Positions 50,567 through 59,829 of a stretch of DNA of 64,000 nt are shown one piece after another; the first letter of the stretch is position 1; every line of letters begins with the position of its first letter. The stretch covers positions 9,486,001-9,550,000 of the forward strand of contig NZ_CP066831.1 in assembly GCF_016598615.1 (NCBI RefSeq), in the 5' to 3' direction. Under the pieces are notes generated by a model. That model was not told the origin of the DNA. It searched no databases and was given only the letters and a program-made list of their open reading frames with translations. Both the position numbers and the translations under genes were made by a program. The DNA comes from Streptomyces liliifuscus (lineage in GTDB: Bacteria; Actinomycetota; Actinomycetes; Streptomycetales; Streptomycetaceae).

Positions 50567-51598
50567 TCACGACTCCTTCGACGGGCGGGGAGTGGTGGTG
50601 GACGGCGGCAGGTCGCCGTTGAAGCGGGTGTCCACGAAGTCGCCGAAGTCGACCTTGCGGGGGATGAGCTTCAGGCCGGTGAACGTGTCCGCGATCTCCT
50701 GCTCGGAGGCGATGAGCGGCTTGTCGATGGCCACCGGGACCCTGGTCGCGTTGGTCCGCTTCACCGAGGCCAGCGCCACTTCGTAGGGCAGCCCGGTGTC
50801 CTTCGCCCAGACCTCGGCCCAGTCCTGCGGGTGCTTGTAGACCCAGTCCTGCGCGCGCCGCAGTCGCTCCAGATAGTCGGCGATCGCCGCGGCCTTCTTC
50901 TTGTCCTTGAGCGCTCCGGGCGCCGCCACCTGGAAGGTGAGCCCGTTGACCACGTCGTCGCCGTCCGTCAGGACCTTGCCCTGCTTGGCCTGCAGCACCT
51001 GGGAGGTGTACGGGTCCCAGACCGCCCAGGCGTCGACCTTGCCGGAGGTGAACGCGGCCAGGGCGTCGGCGGGCTGGAGGTACTTCACCTTGACCTCGCC
51101 CAGCGTGAGCCCGGCCGCCTTGAGCGAGGCGACCAGCTGGTAGTGCGCGGACGAACCCTGCGCCACCGCGACCGACTTGCCCTTCAGCTCCTCGGCCTTC
51201 TTCAGCTTCGAGTCCTTGGGAACGAGGATCGCGTCTCCCTTGGACCTGCCCCGGTAGGCCGCGACGGCCGTGATCTTGGAGTTGGCGCCGGCCGCGAAGA
51301 CCGGCGGGGTGTTGCCGACGCCACCGATGTCGACGGCTTTGGCGTTCACTGCCTCCAGGAGGGGCGGGCCGGAGGTGAACGTCGACCACTTGATCTTGTA
51401 GTCGAGGTTCTTGAGTTCTCCGGCGGCCCGCAGCACCGCCTCCGAACCGCCCTTCTGGTCACCGACGTTGAGGGTGAGCGATCCCTTACCGTCGGTTCCG
51501 TCGCCCGTCGAGGTGCTGGCCGACGAGTTCCCGCCGCAGGCCGCGGCCAGCAGGGCCAGGGGGAGAAGCAGGGCGGCGGGGACGAGGTGTCGTCGCAT
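50567..51598 (-). CDS. ssuA: Aliphatic sulfonate ABC transporter, binding lipoprotein
   Basis: 343 aa from ATG 51598. Signal peptide with lipobox LLAAACGGN. VGDQKGGSEAVLRAAGEL and DIGGVGNTPPVFAAGA match SsuA/TauA-type proteins. Captures sulfonates outside the cell and passes them to SsuC. Follows ssuB by 119 bases without a gene in between. Confidence 0.9.
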   Translation of the reverse strand: MRRHLVPAALLLPLALLAAACGGNSSASTSTGDGTDGKGSLTLNVGDQKGGSEAVLRAAGELKNLDYKIKWSTFTSGPPLLEAVNAKAVDIGGVGNTPPVFAAGANSKITAVAAYRGRSKGDAILVPKDSKLKKAEELKGKSVAVAQGSSAHYQLVASLKAAGLTLGEVKVKYLQPADALAAFTSGKVDAWAVWDPYTSQVLQAKQGKVLTDGDDVVNGLTFQVAAPGALKDKKKAAAIADYLERLRRAQDWVYKHPQDWAEVWAKDTGLPYEVALASVKRTNATRVPVAIDKPLIASEQEIADTFTGLKLIPRKVDFGDFVDTRFNGDLPPSTTTPRPSKES

Positions 51599-51717
51599 GA
51601 GGATTCCGTTCGGTTGGTTCAGGTGAGGGGGAATGAGAGGGGGAGGGTGAGGACACGGGTGAGGGCGATGGGTGCGGGTGAGCGTGGCGGCGTAACCGAG
51701 CTGCCCGGAGGGGCAGT

Positions 51718-52485
51718 TCAGGCGGCTTCGGCGGCGGTGTCGACGCCCAGTCGTTCCAGCAGCCCGGCGCGCAGTTCGGCGAACCGCGGGTCGGTGATGT
51801 CCCGCGGACGGTCCAGCTCGACGTTGGTCTCGTACGCGATCACGCCCTCGTCCATCACGAGGACGCGGTCGGCCAGCAGCACGGCCTCCTCGACGTCGTG
51901 CGTGACCAGGAGCACGGCGCAGCCCCGGCGTTGCCACAGCTCGCCGACGAGCCGCTGCGCCTTGATGCGGGTCAGCGCGTCCAGCGCGCCGAACGGCTCG
52001 TCGAGCAGCAGCAGATCGGGTTCGCGCACCAACGCGCGGGCCAGCGAGGCGCGTTGGGCCTCTCCGCCGGAGAGCGTCTTGGGCCAGGCATCTGCGCGGT
52101 CGGTGAGGCCCACTTCGGTCAACGCCTGCTCGGCGACGGCGCGTTCGGGCTTTCCGGGCAGTCCGAGCAGGACGTTGCGCCACACCTTCTTCCACGGCAT
52201 CAGCCGGGGTGCCTGGAAGGCGACGGCCTTGCGACGCGGCACGAGGACAGTGCCCTCGATGTCGCGGTCGAGCCCGGCGAGGATGCGCAGGAGCGTGGAC
52301 TTGCCGCAGCCGCTGCGACCGAGGAGGGCGACGAACTCGCCCGGCCTCACGTCGAGTTGGAGGTTGTCGATGACCGCACGGCCGTCGAAGGAGCGGGTCA
52401 GTCCTTCGACGCGTACCACCGAGGAGGGGGCGGGAGCGGTCGTGACCTTCTCGGTGGTCACCGGCCGGTGAACGTCGGTCGCCAT
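51718..52485 (-). CDS. ssuB: Aliphatic sulfonate ABC transporter, ATPase
   Basis: 255 aa from ATG 52485 (28-base overlap with ssuC); GTG 52461 in a GTGA overlap is the alternative. GRSGCGKSTLLR, LSGGEAQRASLARAL, LLLLDEPFGALD and LVTHDVEEAV are complete. Drives sulfonate import. Confidence 0.92.
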   Translation of the reverse strand: MATDVHRPVTTEKVTTAPAPSSVVRVEGLTRSFDGRAVIDNLQLDVRPGEFVALLGRSGCGKSTLLRILAGLDRDIEGTVLVPRRKAVAFQAPRLMPWKKVWRNVLLGLPGKPERAVAEQALTEVGLTDRADAWPKTLSGGEAQRASLARALVREPDLLLLDEPFGALDALTRIKAQRLVGELWQRRGCAVLLVTHDVEEAVLLADRVLVMDEGVIAYETNVELDRPRDITDPRFAELRAGLLERLGVDTAAEAA

Positions 52486-53369
52486 TGCAGCAACAGCCTT
52501 TCGAGGGAGCGGACGATGAAGTCGGCGAGCAGGCCGAGGAAGGCGTAGACGATCAGGCAGACCACGATCACGTCGGTACGCAGGAAGTCGCGCGCCTGGA
52601 CCATCAGGAAGCCGATGCCGGCGTCCGCGTTGATCTGCTCGGCGAAGACGAGCGCCAGCCAGGCGATGCCGAGCGAGTAGCGCAGACCGGTCATGGCACC
52701 GGGGAGGGCGCCCGGCAGGACGACATGCCGTACGAGTCCCCAGCGGGACAGACCGAGGGACTCGCCGGCCTCGATCAGCTGCGAGTCGACGCCGCGGATA
52801 CCCGCGTACACGTTGAGGTAGAGCGGGAAGGACACGCCCAGCGTGATGATCGCGACCTTCGGGGCCTCGCCGATGCCGAACCAGATGATGAACAGCGGGA
52901 TGAGGCCGACGAACGGTACGGTCCGCAGCATCTGGACGCTCGCGTCGACGAGGTCCTCGCCGATCCTGAACAGGCCCGAGACCAGGGCGAGTCCGGTGCC
53001 GACGACGGTGCCGAGCAGAAGACCCACCGCGACGCGCTGGAGCGAGACACCCATCGCGTTCGTCAGCGATCCGTCGGAGATCAGATCGCCTGCCACCCGC
53101 GCGATGGTCCCGGGCGAGGCCAGGACGTCGGCCGTCAACACACCCGTACTGCTGAGGACTTGCCACAGGGCGAGCAGCAGTACGGGGCCGGAGGTGCGGC
53201 GCAGCCAGCGGGGGACGCGGGTGCGACGGGTCGAGGCGGGGACGATGGGTTCGAGTTCGGGCAGGGCGTGGTCGGTGGACTTGGTGTCGCTGGACTCGGG
53301 GGAGGCAAGCTCTGATATTCCCGAAATATCGGGTCCATGAGAGTCCGGCGGGGCATGGCTGATGCTCAT
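52458..53369 (-). CDS. ssuC: Aliphatic sulfonate ABC transporter, permease
   Basis: 303 aa. Six membrane helices after a 55-residue soluble start; the EAA loop EAGESLGLSRWGLVRHVVLPGALPG is clear. Imports sulfonates with SsuB and SsuA. First structural gene of the operon, about 180 bases downstream of a leader peptide that may attenuate it. Confidence 0.92.
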   Translation of the reverse strand: MSISHAPPDSHGPDISGISELASPESSDTKSTDHALPELEPIVPASTRRTRVPRWLRRTSGPVLLLALWQVLSSTGVLTADVLASPGTIARVAGDLISDGSLTNAMGVSLQRVAVGLLLGTVVGTGLALVSGLFRIGEDLVDASVQMLRTVPFVGLIPLFIIWFGIGEAPKVAIITLGVSFPLYLNVYAGIRGVDSQLIEAGESLGLSRWGLVRHVVLPGALPGAMTGLRYSLGIAWLALVFAEQINADAGIGFLMVQARDFLRTDVIVVCLIVYAFLGLLADFIVRSLERLLLQWRPTFTGR

Positions 53370-53550
53370 GAGGGCTCCACGGCAGGAGAGCGACGGAGGG
53401 CGCGCACAGGAGAGATGCGGGGTGCATGGGGGTGTGCGAGGGGCGGGGCGCGCGTCAGCGTCCCGGCATCGGCATCCGGCTCGGATCAGACGGGCGTGCG
53501 GACGCGTGGGTGTGCTGAGGCGCAGGAGAGGTGAAGCGGATGAAAGGGCG

Positions 53551-53634
53551 TCAGCGACCGCGGCGACACGCGGCGGAGGCCACCCGCAGCAGGTCGATGT
53601 GACCGCGCGTGGTGAGCATGACTGAACGCAACAT
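53551..53634 (-). CDS. Cys-containing leader peptide upstream of ssu operon
   Basis: 27 aa from ATG 53634 (22 aa if started at ATG 53619). Contains HIDLLRVASAAC followed by RRGR, the pattern of the short leader peptides that precede sulfur-assimilation operons in actinomycetes. A TTGACC/CTACTT promoter puts the transcription start within a base or two of the ATG. A ribosome stalling at the Cys codon under cysteine shortage could expose the downstream genes; mechanism inferred from the family. Confidence 0.65.
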   Translation of the reverse strand: MLRSVMLTTRGHIDLLRVASAACRRGR

Positions 53635-53642
53635 GCGGCTGA

Positions 53643-53671
53643 AAGTAGCCAGCTGGGCCGCGTACGGTCAA
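53643..53671 (-). promoter_or_regulatory. Promoter of the ssu leader peptide (leaderless)
   Basis: Minus strand TTGACC (53671-53666), 17 bases, CTACTT (53648-53643). The expected start point is 53636 or so, two bases from the leader ATG. Confidence 0.6.
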
Positions 53672-53850
53672 TGGCGTCTCGCGGAGTGGACCTCGCGTAT
53701 CAGGGGTCGGGCGAGTGAGGTCCTGGCGGGCAGGGGGAGCGGCCGGCGGCGCGGGCAGGGGAATCGCCGGGACTGCCGGGAGGGGGAGCGGTCGGGACCG
53801 GGGGCGGCCGGGGCCGATGGGGCGCGGCCGGACCCGCGGAACCCGAAACG

Positions 53851-53916
53851 GGCGCGGACTCCGGCTACGGGTGGCGCGGACTGCGCCTACGGGTGGCGCG
53901 GACTGCGCCTAAGGGT
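53851..53916. repeat. Three tandem copies of a 22-bp unit
   Basis: Units 53851-53872, 53873-53894 and 53895-53916 differ at only three or four positions; each begins GGCGCGGACT and ends GGGT. They end 32 bases before the YjbQ gene. The wider space 53672-53948 shows no supportable gene. Confidence 0.85.
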
Positions 53917-53948
53917 GCGGAATCCAGGGGATCGGCGAGGATTGGTCC

Positions 53949-54371
53949 ATGTCCGATGCCTTCACCAGCCGTGTACTGAACATCGCCTCGGGATCCAGGG
54001 AGAGGGTCGTCGACCTCACCCGTGAGTGCGAGGCCTTCCTCCGCGAGGTCGCGGGCGGTCGCGACGGCCTGCTCAACGTCTTCGTGCCCCACGCGACAGC
54101 CGGCGTGGCCCTGATCGAAACGGGTTCCGGCAGCGACGACGACCTGCTCGCCGCCCTCCACACCCTCCTCCCCGCGGACGACCGCTGGCAGCACCGCCAC
54201 GGCAGCCCCGGCCACGGCCGCGACCACGTCCTCCCGGCCATCGTGCCCCCGCACGCCACACTGCCGGTACTGGGGGGCCGTCTGGAACTGGGGACGTGGC
54301 AGTCGGTGTGCCTGGTCGATACGAATCGCGATAATTCGAACAGGATGGTTCGGCTGTCGTTCCTTGGGTGA
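53949..54371 (+). CDS. YjbQ/UPF0047 family protein
   Basis: 140 aa. LLNVFVPHATAGVALIETGSGSDDDLL and HRHGSPGHGRDHVLPAIVPPHATLPV contain the conserved HATA and GHxxxHxxP/A His clusters; ends LVDTNRDNSNRMVRLSFLG. Family members show weak thiamine-phosphate synthase activity; the true role is not settled. Complete in length. Confidence 0.88.
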   Translation: MSDAFTSRVLNIASGSRERVVDLTRECEAFLREVAGGRDGLLNVFVPHATAGVALIETGSGSDDDLLAALHTLLPADDRWQHRHGSPGHGRDHVLPAIVPPHATLPVLGGRLELGTWQSVCLVDTNRDNSNRMVRLSFLG

Positions 54372-54440
54372 GGCACAAGGGGGTGCGTGTTGAGTCGCGG
54401 TCTCCGGAGCGCCCGCACTCTCGGGATTCTCCCCAGAAGA

Positions 54441-54477
54441 CCTCCCCGCCAGTGGTCGACGGCACATGGCGGGGAGG
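54441..54477. terminator. Terminator between yjbQ-type gene and dehydrogenase gene
   Basis: 11-bp stem CCTCCCCGCCA (54441-54451) with TGGCGGGGAGG (54467-54477), 15-base loop, between convergent genes. Confidence 0.7.
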
Positions 54478-54553
54478 CTCCTTCGACGACGTTCGACGCA
54501 GAACGCCCTCTCACGGGCACGTCGGGTGGGGCATCCGAACCTGCCCGCCGGAG

Positions 54554-55543
54554 TCACGGCGCTATGACGATTTTCCGTCCCTGCCCCGCGGCGAACTGGG
54601 CGAGTGCCTGCGGGTAGTCGTCCAGCGGGAGACGGTGGCTGATGAAGACCTGGGGGTCGAGCACTCCCGCGGCGAAGAGATCCGCAGCGCGTTCGAAGCT
54701 GTGCAGTACGGCCATGGATCCGGTGATGGTGATTTCCTGGTTGTAGATGCGGTAGGGCGAGATGGTGGCCGTTGTCGCGTAGTCCGAGACGCCGAACTGC
54801 AGGAACGTCCCCGCCTTCGCGACGCGGTCCAGGCCGTCCTGGATGGCGGCTGCGTTGCCGGTTGCGTCGATCACCACCTCCCAGCCGGCAGGCTGCTGGA
54901 ACTCCTCCGCCGAGCCTGCCGCCCTTGAGCAGCCGAGTTTCGCGGCTGTGGCGAGGCGTTCGGGGTTGAGGTCGATGACGTCCACCGAAGCGGCACCGGT
55001 GCGCTTGGCCAGCTCCAGCATCATCAGACCCATGGTGCCGCTGCCGTAGATGAGTACGTTCGCCCCCATCCTGGCGCTGAGCACGTCGTATCCCCGTACC
55101 GCGCAGGACAGCGGTTCGATGAGGGCCGCGTTCGCCACGTCGACATGCTCGGGCAGCCGGACGCAGTTGGCAACGGGGGCGACGGCGTATTCCGCGGCGC
55201 CGCCGGCGACGGTGACGCCGATCGCGGCCCACCGGTCACAGAGGTTGTTGCGGCCGTTGCGGCAGTAGCGGCACTCGTTGCAGTACAGCGAGGGGTCGAC
55301 GGCGACCCGGTCGCCGATGGCTATTTCGGTCACCTCGGTGCCGATACCGACGACCTCTCCGGCGAATTCGTGGCCGGGGACAATGGGCAACTTCGGTGCG
55401 AACTCGCCCTGGAGGATGTGCAGGTCCGTGCCGCACAGCCCGCAGGCGGCCACGTCCACCACGACCTCGCGCGGCCCTGGGGTGGGGTCAGGGACCGTGG
55501 TGACAGTGACCTTGCCGCGGGCTTCGATGACGGCGGCTTTCAC
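54554..55543 (-). CDS. Zinc-dependent alcohol/polyol dehydrogenase (MDR)
   Basis: 329 aa from GTG 55543 with TAGGAGCAG upstream. Catalytic zinc ligands in ACGLCGTD and GHEFAGE; structural zinc loop CNECRYCRNGRNNLC (four Cys); Rossmann VLIYGSGTMGLM. Typical of sorbitol/xylitol/threonine-type dehydrogenases. GTGA-coupled to the permease gene, so it probably oxidises the sugar or polyol the transporter brings in; substrate unknown. Confidence 0.88.
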   Translation of the reverse strand: MKAAVIEARGKVTVTTVPDPTPGPREVVVDVAACGLCGTDLHILQGEFAPKLPIVPGHEFAGEVVGIGTEVTEIAIGDRVAVDPSLYCNECRYCRNGRNNLCDRWAAIGVTVAGGAAEYAVAPVANCVRLPEHVDVANAALIEPLSCAVRGYDVLSARMGANVLIYGSGTMGLMMLELAKRTGAASVDVIDLNPERLATAAKLGCSRAAGSAEEFQQPAGWEVVIDATGNAAAIQDGLDRVAKAGTFLQFGVSDYATTATISPYRIYNQEITITGSMAVLHSFERAADLFAAGVLDPQVFISHRLPLDDYPQALAQFAAGQGRKIVIAP

Positions 55544-56427
55544 TTGACTGCTCCTAGGGACAGGCCGCGAACCAGCTTGTCCTGGGCAGCCCAGCCAGCG
55601 ATGAGGACAGGCAGGGACACCAGGGTGGCGGCGGCGCACAGACGGGCGAGGAAGAGCCCTTCGTTGGTGATGAACCCGACGAGGAAGACGGGGGCGGTGG
55701 AGGCGTTGGTGGCGGTGAGGTTGACGGCGAAGAGGAACTCGTTCCAACTGAAGATGAAGCAGATCAGCGCGGTGGCGGCGAGTCCGGGCATGGCGACGGG
55801 GCCGACGATGCGCAGTAGCACGGTGGGCAGGCCCGCGCCGTCGACCTCGGCGGCTTCCAGGATCTCCTTGGGGACTTCGGCGAGGAAGGAGCGCATCATC
55901 CATACCGCGATCGGGAGGTTCATGGCGGTGTAGAGGATGATCAGTGTCCATACGTTGTCCAGCATCCCGGCGTCCTTGACGATCAGGTACACCGGCAGCA
56001 GGGCCGCGATGGCGGGGAGGAACTTGGTGGACAGGAAGAAGAACATCACGTCGGTCCACTTCTCGACCGGCTTGATGGACAGCGCGTAGGCCGCCGGAAC
56101 CGCAAGAGCGAGGACGAGGAGCGTCGAAATCACGCTCGCCATGGCCGAGTTGAGAAGGTACGGGGTGATGTCCCGGCCCAGCAGCAGCTCGTACTGGTCC
56201 AGGGTGAAGGGCGCGAGCAGGCTGGGCGGGTTGGTGGCGGCGTCGGCTTCCTGGTGGAAGGAGGTCAGCACCATCCAGGCGACCGGGGCGAAGAAGGCCA
56301 GCGTGGCCAGCCAGGCGGCGAAGGTCCACCCCGGTGTCAGCCGTGGCGGGCCGCCGTGGTCGTCCTTGCGGCGGAGGAACTTCCTGAGCCCGCTCCTGGG
56401 GGCGGCGACTGCTGCGTGCGCGGTCAT
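55540..56427 (-). CDS. Carbohydrate ABC transporter permease (MalG-like)
   Basis: 295 aa. Six membrane helices; EAA loop LEAAEVDGAGLPTVLLRIVGPVAMPG at about residue 195-220. Works with the second permease (ATGA overlap at its start, 56424-56427) and the binding lipoprotein. No ATPase gene is in the operon, so a shared MsiK-type ATPase elsewhere is expected, as is common in Streptomyces. Confidence 0.92.
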   Translation of the reverse strand: MTAHAAVAAPRSGLRKFLRRKDDHGGPPRLTPGWTFAAWLATLAFFAPVAWMVLTSFHQEADAATNPPSLLAPFTLDQYELLLGRDITPYLLNSAMASVISTLLVLALAVPAAYALSIKPVEKWTDVMFFFLSTKFLPAIAALLPVYLIVKDAGMLDNVWTLIILYTAMNLPIAVWMMRSFLAEVPKEILEAAEVDGAGLPTVLLRIVGPVAMPGLAATALICFIFSWNEFLFAVNLTATNASTAPVFLVGFITNEGLFLARLCAAATLVSLPVLIAGWAAQDKLVRGLSLGAVK

Positions 56428-57389
56428 CGGGAGACCTCCTCGCGGAACAGAGACGCGATGGTCCGCAGAGCGAACGTGGCGACGACGATGGAACCGATCA
56501 CGACGACGACGCCGGCGGCGGCCGCCTCGCCGTACTCGTACTTGCGGAACATGGTCAGGTAGATCTCGTAGGGCAGGTTGGTCGTCTGGGAGCCGGGACC
56601 GCCCTGGGTGATGGTGAAGACCGCGTCGAAGGTCTGCACGACATAGATCGTGCCGAGCAGGACGCCCAATTCGATGTACTGGCGCAGGTGCGGCAGGGTG
56701 ATGAAACGGAAGGTCGCCATGGCCGACGCCCCGTCGACGCGGGCCGCCTCCAGAACGTCACCGGGCTGCGCCTGCAGACCGGCCAGCAGGATGAGCATCA
56801 TGAACGGAGTCCACTGCCACACCAGCGCGACGACGACGGCCGGCATCGCCGAGTTCGACACCCAGTCGATGGTGGGGCCGTTCTCGGCTCCGAAGAGCCG
56901 GTAGAGCGCGTTGAGGGTGCCGTTGAGGAGGCCGTAGTCGGGGTTGTAGATGGCGTGCTTCCACAGCAGTGCGGCTGCGACGGGCATGACCAGGAACGGT
57001 GTGATGAGCAGGGTGCGGGCCAGGCCCCGGCCGGGAAAACGGCGGTCGAGGAGGAGTGCCAGACCCAGCCCGAGGACCATGCTGATGCTCACCACCGACG
57101 CGGTGAGCACGATGGTGTTCAGTACCGCCGTGCGCAGCCTTTCGTCGGTGAAGACGAAGGCGTAGTTGGACAGGCCGGTGAAGTGCCTCTCGCCCGGCTT
57201 GAGGATGTTCCACTGGAGGGTCGAGATGATCAGCGTGGCCACGAAGGGCAGCTGCGTCACGACGACCGTGAAGATCAGCGCCGGCAGCAGCGGGAAGCGC
57301 CGACGCCACTTGTGCACCGTTTCGCGCCTGCCTGGCTGATGCGGAGGGTGTGCGCGCACCGCTTTGGGCGCGGGAATGAGCGTGGTCAT
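56424..57389 (-). CDS. Carbohydrate ABC transporter permease (MalF/UgpA-like)
   Basis: 321 aa from ATG 57389. Six membrane helices, EAA loop VLEAARVDGASAMATFRFITLPHL. Overlaps the MalG-like gene by 4 nt. First membrane component after the binding protein gene. Confidence 0.9.
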   Translation of the reverse strand: MTTLIPAPKAVRAHPPHQPGRRETVHKWRRRFPLLPALIFTVVVTQLPFVATLIISTLQWNILKPGERHFTGLSNYAFVFTDERLRTAVLNTIVLTASVVSISMVLGLGLALLLDRRFPGRGLARTLLITPFLVMPVAAALLWKHAIYNPDYGLLNGTLNALYRLFGAENGPTIDWVSNSAMPAVVVALVWQWTPFMMLILLAGLQAQPGDVLEAARVDGASAMATFRFITLPHLRQYIELGVLLGTIYVVQTFDAVFTITQGGPGSQTTNLPYEIYLTMFRKYEYGEAAAAGVVVVIGSIVVATFALRTIASLFREEVSR

Positions 57390-57475
57390 GAGGGGTCCTT
57401 GAGCCGGCCGGTGACGGCCGAGGGATGGGGAAGCGGTGCCCGGCCGGCGCCGGTGGCCGACCGGGCAAGGGGAGG

Positions 57476-58846
57476 TCACTGGTAGGTCTTGGCGGTTTCC
57501 TCCGCGAGCTTCTGGCCCTTGTCCAGAGCCTTGTCCACGCTCGTCTTGCCGGCGATGGCAGCGGAGATCTCCTGTGTCACCTTGGTGCCGAGATCCTGGA
57601 ACTCGGGGACGGCCACGAACTGGACGCCCACCGTGGGCCGCGGCTGCACACCGGGGTCGGTCGGGTTCGCCTGCTCGATGGACTTCAGGGTGATGTCACC
57701 GAAGGCCGAGGCCGCCTTCTGGTACTCGGGAAGCTCATAGGTGCTGGCCCGCTTCCCGGCGGGAACGCGCGACCAGCCGAGCTTCTCGCCGACGAGCTTC
57801 TCGTAGTCCTTGCCGGACGCCCAGAGCATGAACTTCGAGGCGGCGTCGGCCTTCTTGGTGGTCTTCGGCATCGCCCACGCCCAGGTCCACAGCCAGCCGG
57901 AGCTGTCCGTCTTGTCCACCGGTGCGTACGCGTAGCCGACCTTTCCGGCGATCTTGCTGGACTTGGGGTCCTCCAGCGATCCGGCCGCGCTGGTCGCGTC
58001 GTACCACATCGCGACCTTGCCCTGGCTCAGCGCGTTCAGGCACTCGGTGAACCCGGCCTGCGGGGCACCCACCTCACCGTGCTTCCTGACCAGGTCGACG
58101 TAGAAGTTCGTCGCCTTCTTGAACTCCGCGCTGTTGACCTGTGCCTTCCAGTCCTTGGTGAACCAGGTGCCGCCGAAGGTGTTGACCACGGTCGTCAGCG
58201 GCGCACCGAGCTCTCCCCAGCCGGCGAGGCCGCGCAGACAGATGCCCTTCATCCCCGGGCGGGCGCCGTCGACCTTGGCTGCGATGTCGGCGACCTGCTG
58301 CCAAGTGGGCTTCTCGGGAACGGTGATGCCCTTCTCCGCCATCACCTCCTTGTTGTACATGAGCATGGAGGACTCGCCGTAGAACGGCAGGGCGTAGAGC
58401 TTGCCGTCGTCTCCGGACAGCGACTGAACCATGGGCTTGAGCAGGTCGGCCTCGTCGAAGGCGGAGTCCTTCCCGGCGTAGGAGCTCAGCTCGTGCAGCC
58501 AGTCGTTCTTGTGCCAGATGGGCACTTCGTAGGCGCCGATGGTGGCCACGTCGTACTGGCCGGCCTGGGTGGCGATGTCCTGGGTGACTTTGTCGCGCAG
58601 CTCGTTCTCGGGAAGGATCGTGAAGTTCACCTTGATACCGGTGTCCTTCGTGAAGGTGTCCTTCGTGAGCTTCGCGATGTCCTCCATCTGCGGGTTGCCG
58701 ACCATGAGTACGTTGATGCTCTCGCCCCCGCCTCCGGAACTCGACCCGCCGGCCCCGCTGCACGCGGCCAGCATCGAGCCTGCGGCCACGGCGGCGAGCA
58801 CAGCGCGAGTGCTTCTCCCGGCGTGGGTGATCTTTCGGATGGTCAT
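57476..58846 (-). CDS. Carbohydrate ABC transporter, binding lipoprotein
   Basis: 456 aa. Lipobox SMLAACSG after a Sec signal. DVATIGAYEVPIWHKNDWLHEL and ALPFYGESSMLMYNKEVM match family 1 sugar-binding proteins, particularly those for polyols such as mannitol/sorbitol. Binds substrate outside the cell. Separated from the DeoR gene by 82 bases; both on the same strand. Confidence 0.9.
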   Translation of the reverse strand: MTIRKITHAGRSTRAVLAAVAAGSMLAACSGAGGSSSGGGGESINVLMVGNPQMEDIAKLTKDTFTKDTGIKVNFTILPENELRDKVTQDIATQAGQYDVATIGAYEVPIWHKNDWLHELSSYAGKDSAFDEADLLKPMVQSLSGDDGKLYALPFYGESSMLMYNKEVMAEKGITVPEKPTWQQVADIAAKVDGARPGMKGICLRGLAGWGELGAPLTTVVNTFGGTWFTKDWKAQVNSAEFKKATNFYVDLVRKHGEVGAPQAGFTECLNALSQGKVAMWYDATSAAGSLEDPKSSKIAGKVGYAYAPVDKTDSSGWLWTWAWAMPKTTKKADAASKFMLWASGKDYEKLVGEKLGWSRVPAGKRASTYELPEYQKAASAFGDITLKSIEQANPTDPGVQPRPTVGVQFVAVPEFQDLGTKVTQEISAAIAGKTSVDKALDKGQKLAEETAKTYQ

Positions 58847-58928
58847 GGCTGACTCCAGAGGTGTTCGAGGGCATGGGAGGCCCAGGCCCGGTCGAGCGAG
58901 TGCGTGGTGAGTTGGAGAAGGACGCAGG

Positions 58929-59690
58929 TCAAACGCGGATGACCTGCGGCCCCAGGAGGAAGTAGCGATGGGCTTCGGATGCAGGAAGCCCGGTGTCGGT
59001 GACGATCGCCTCGATGTCTGCGATCTCGGCGAAACGACAGAAGCTGGTCGCTCCGAACTTGTTGTGGACGCCCGAGAAGACCCGGCGTCGGGAAGCAGCC
59101 ATGACCTGCGCCTTTACATCGCTCACAGCGGGGTCCGGAGTGGTGAGTCCCCATTGGCGGGAGATGCCGTTTGCGCCGACGTATGCCAGGTCGATGACGA
59201 GGCCGGACAGCATGTGGGTCGCCCAGTGATCGACTGTCGCGAGCGTGGCGCTTCGTACGCGACCACCGAGCAGCAGCACGGTGATGCTCTCCACGGCGGT
59301 CAGGGTGCCGGCCGCGGCGAGGGAGGAGGTGATCACGGTCAGCGGACGGTCGCGAGGCAGAGCCGCGGCGATGAGCTGTGGGGTGTAGCCCTCGTCGATG
59401 TACACCGTCTCCGCGTCACCGAGCAGTTCCACGGCGGCGGCGGCGATCCGCGACTTCTCCCTGACCTGACTGGTGGTGCGGTAGGAGAGCGTCGTCTCGA
59501 AGCCGGCGCTCTCGACGGGGTAGGCGCCGCCGTGGGTTCGCCGCACCAGCCCGTGAGCATCCAGCAGGTTCAGGTCACGCCGCACGGTTTCCTTGGAGAT
59601 ACCCAGTTCGGCGGCGGTCTTGCCCACGTCCACGGAGCCGACACGACGCGTGGCCTCCAGGATGGCGCGTCGGCGTTCTTCGGCGTCCAC
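58929..59690 (-). CDS. DeoR-family regulator
   Basis: 253 aa from GTG 59690, GGAGG upstream. N-terminal HTH: RRAILEATRRVGSVDVGKTAAELGISKETVRRDLNLL; then the sugar-phosphate-sensing DeoRC fold with VYIDEGYTPQLIAAAL and GVHNKFGATSFCRFAEIADIEAIVTD. Upstream of and on the same strand as the transport operon, it probably represses it until a phosphorylated sugar appears. Confidence 0.9.
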   Translation of the reverse strand: MDAEERRRAILEATRRVGSVDVGKTAAELGISKETVRRDLNLLDAHGLVRRTHGGAYPVESAGFETTLSYRTTSQVREKSRIAAAAVELLGDAETVYIDEGYTPQLIAAALPRDRPLTVITSSLAAAGTLTAVESITVLLLGGRVRSATLATVDHWATHMLSGLVIDLAYVGANGISRQWGLTTPDPAVSDVKAQVMAASRRRVFSGVHNKFGATSFCRFAEIADIEAIVTDTGLPASEAHRYFLLGPQVIRV

Positions 59691-59746
59691 GGCGACACCT
59701 CCACTCCGCGATTCCGACCCGACACACGGCCCGGCCGTTTTGGTCT

Positions 59747-59803
59747 GGCGCATTTGCGCCTTCACAGAACCCGGCCCGTTCGGGTTCATGCGGACTATTT
59801 ATA
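59747..59803 (-). promoter_or_regulatory. Promoter region and palindrome upstream of DeoR gene
   Basis: On the minus strand TATAAA (59803-59798) with TGTTCA (59825-59820) at 16 bases gives a plausible promoter. In the leader lies the perfect 14-bp palindrome GGCGCATTTGCGCC (59747-59760), a candidate operator. Confidence 0.45.
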
Positions 59804-59829
59804 AGCACGCACAGCCTCATGAACAGGCA

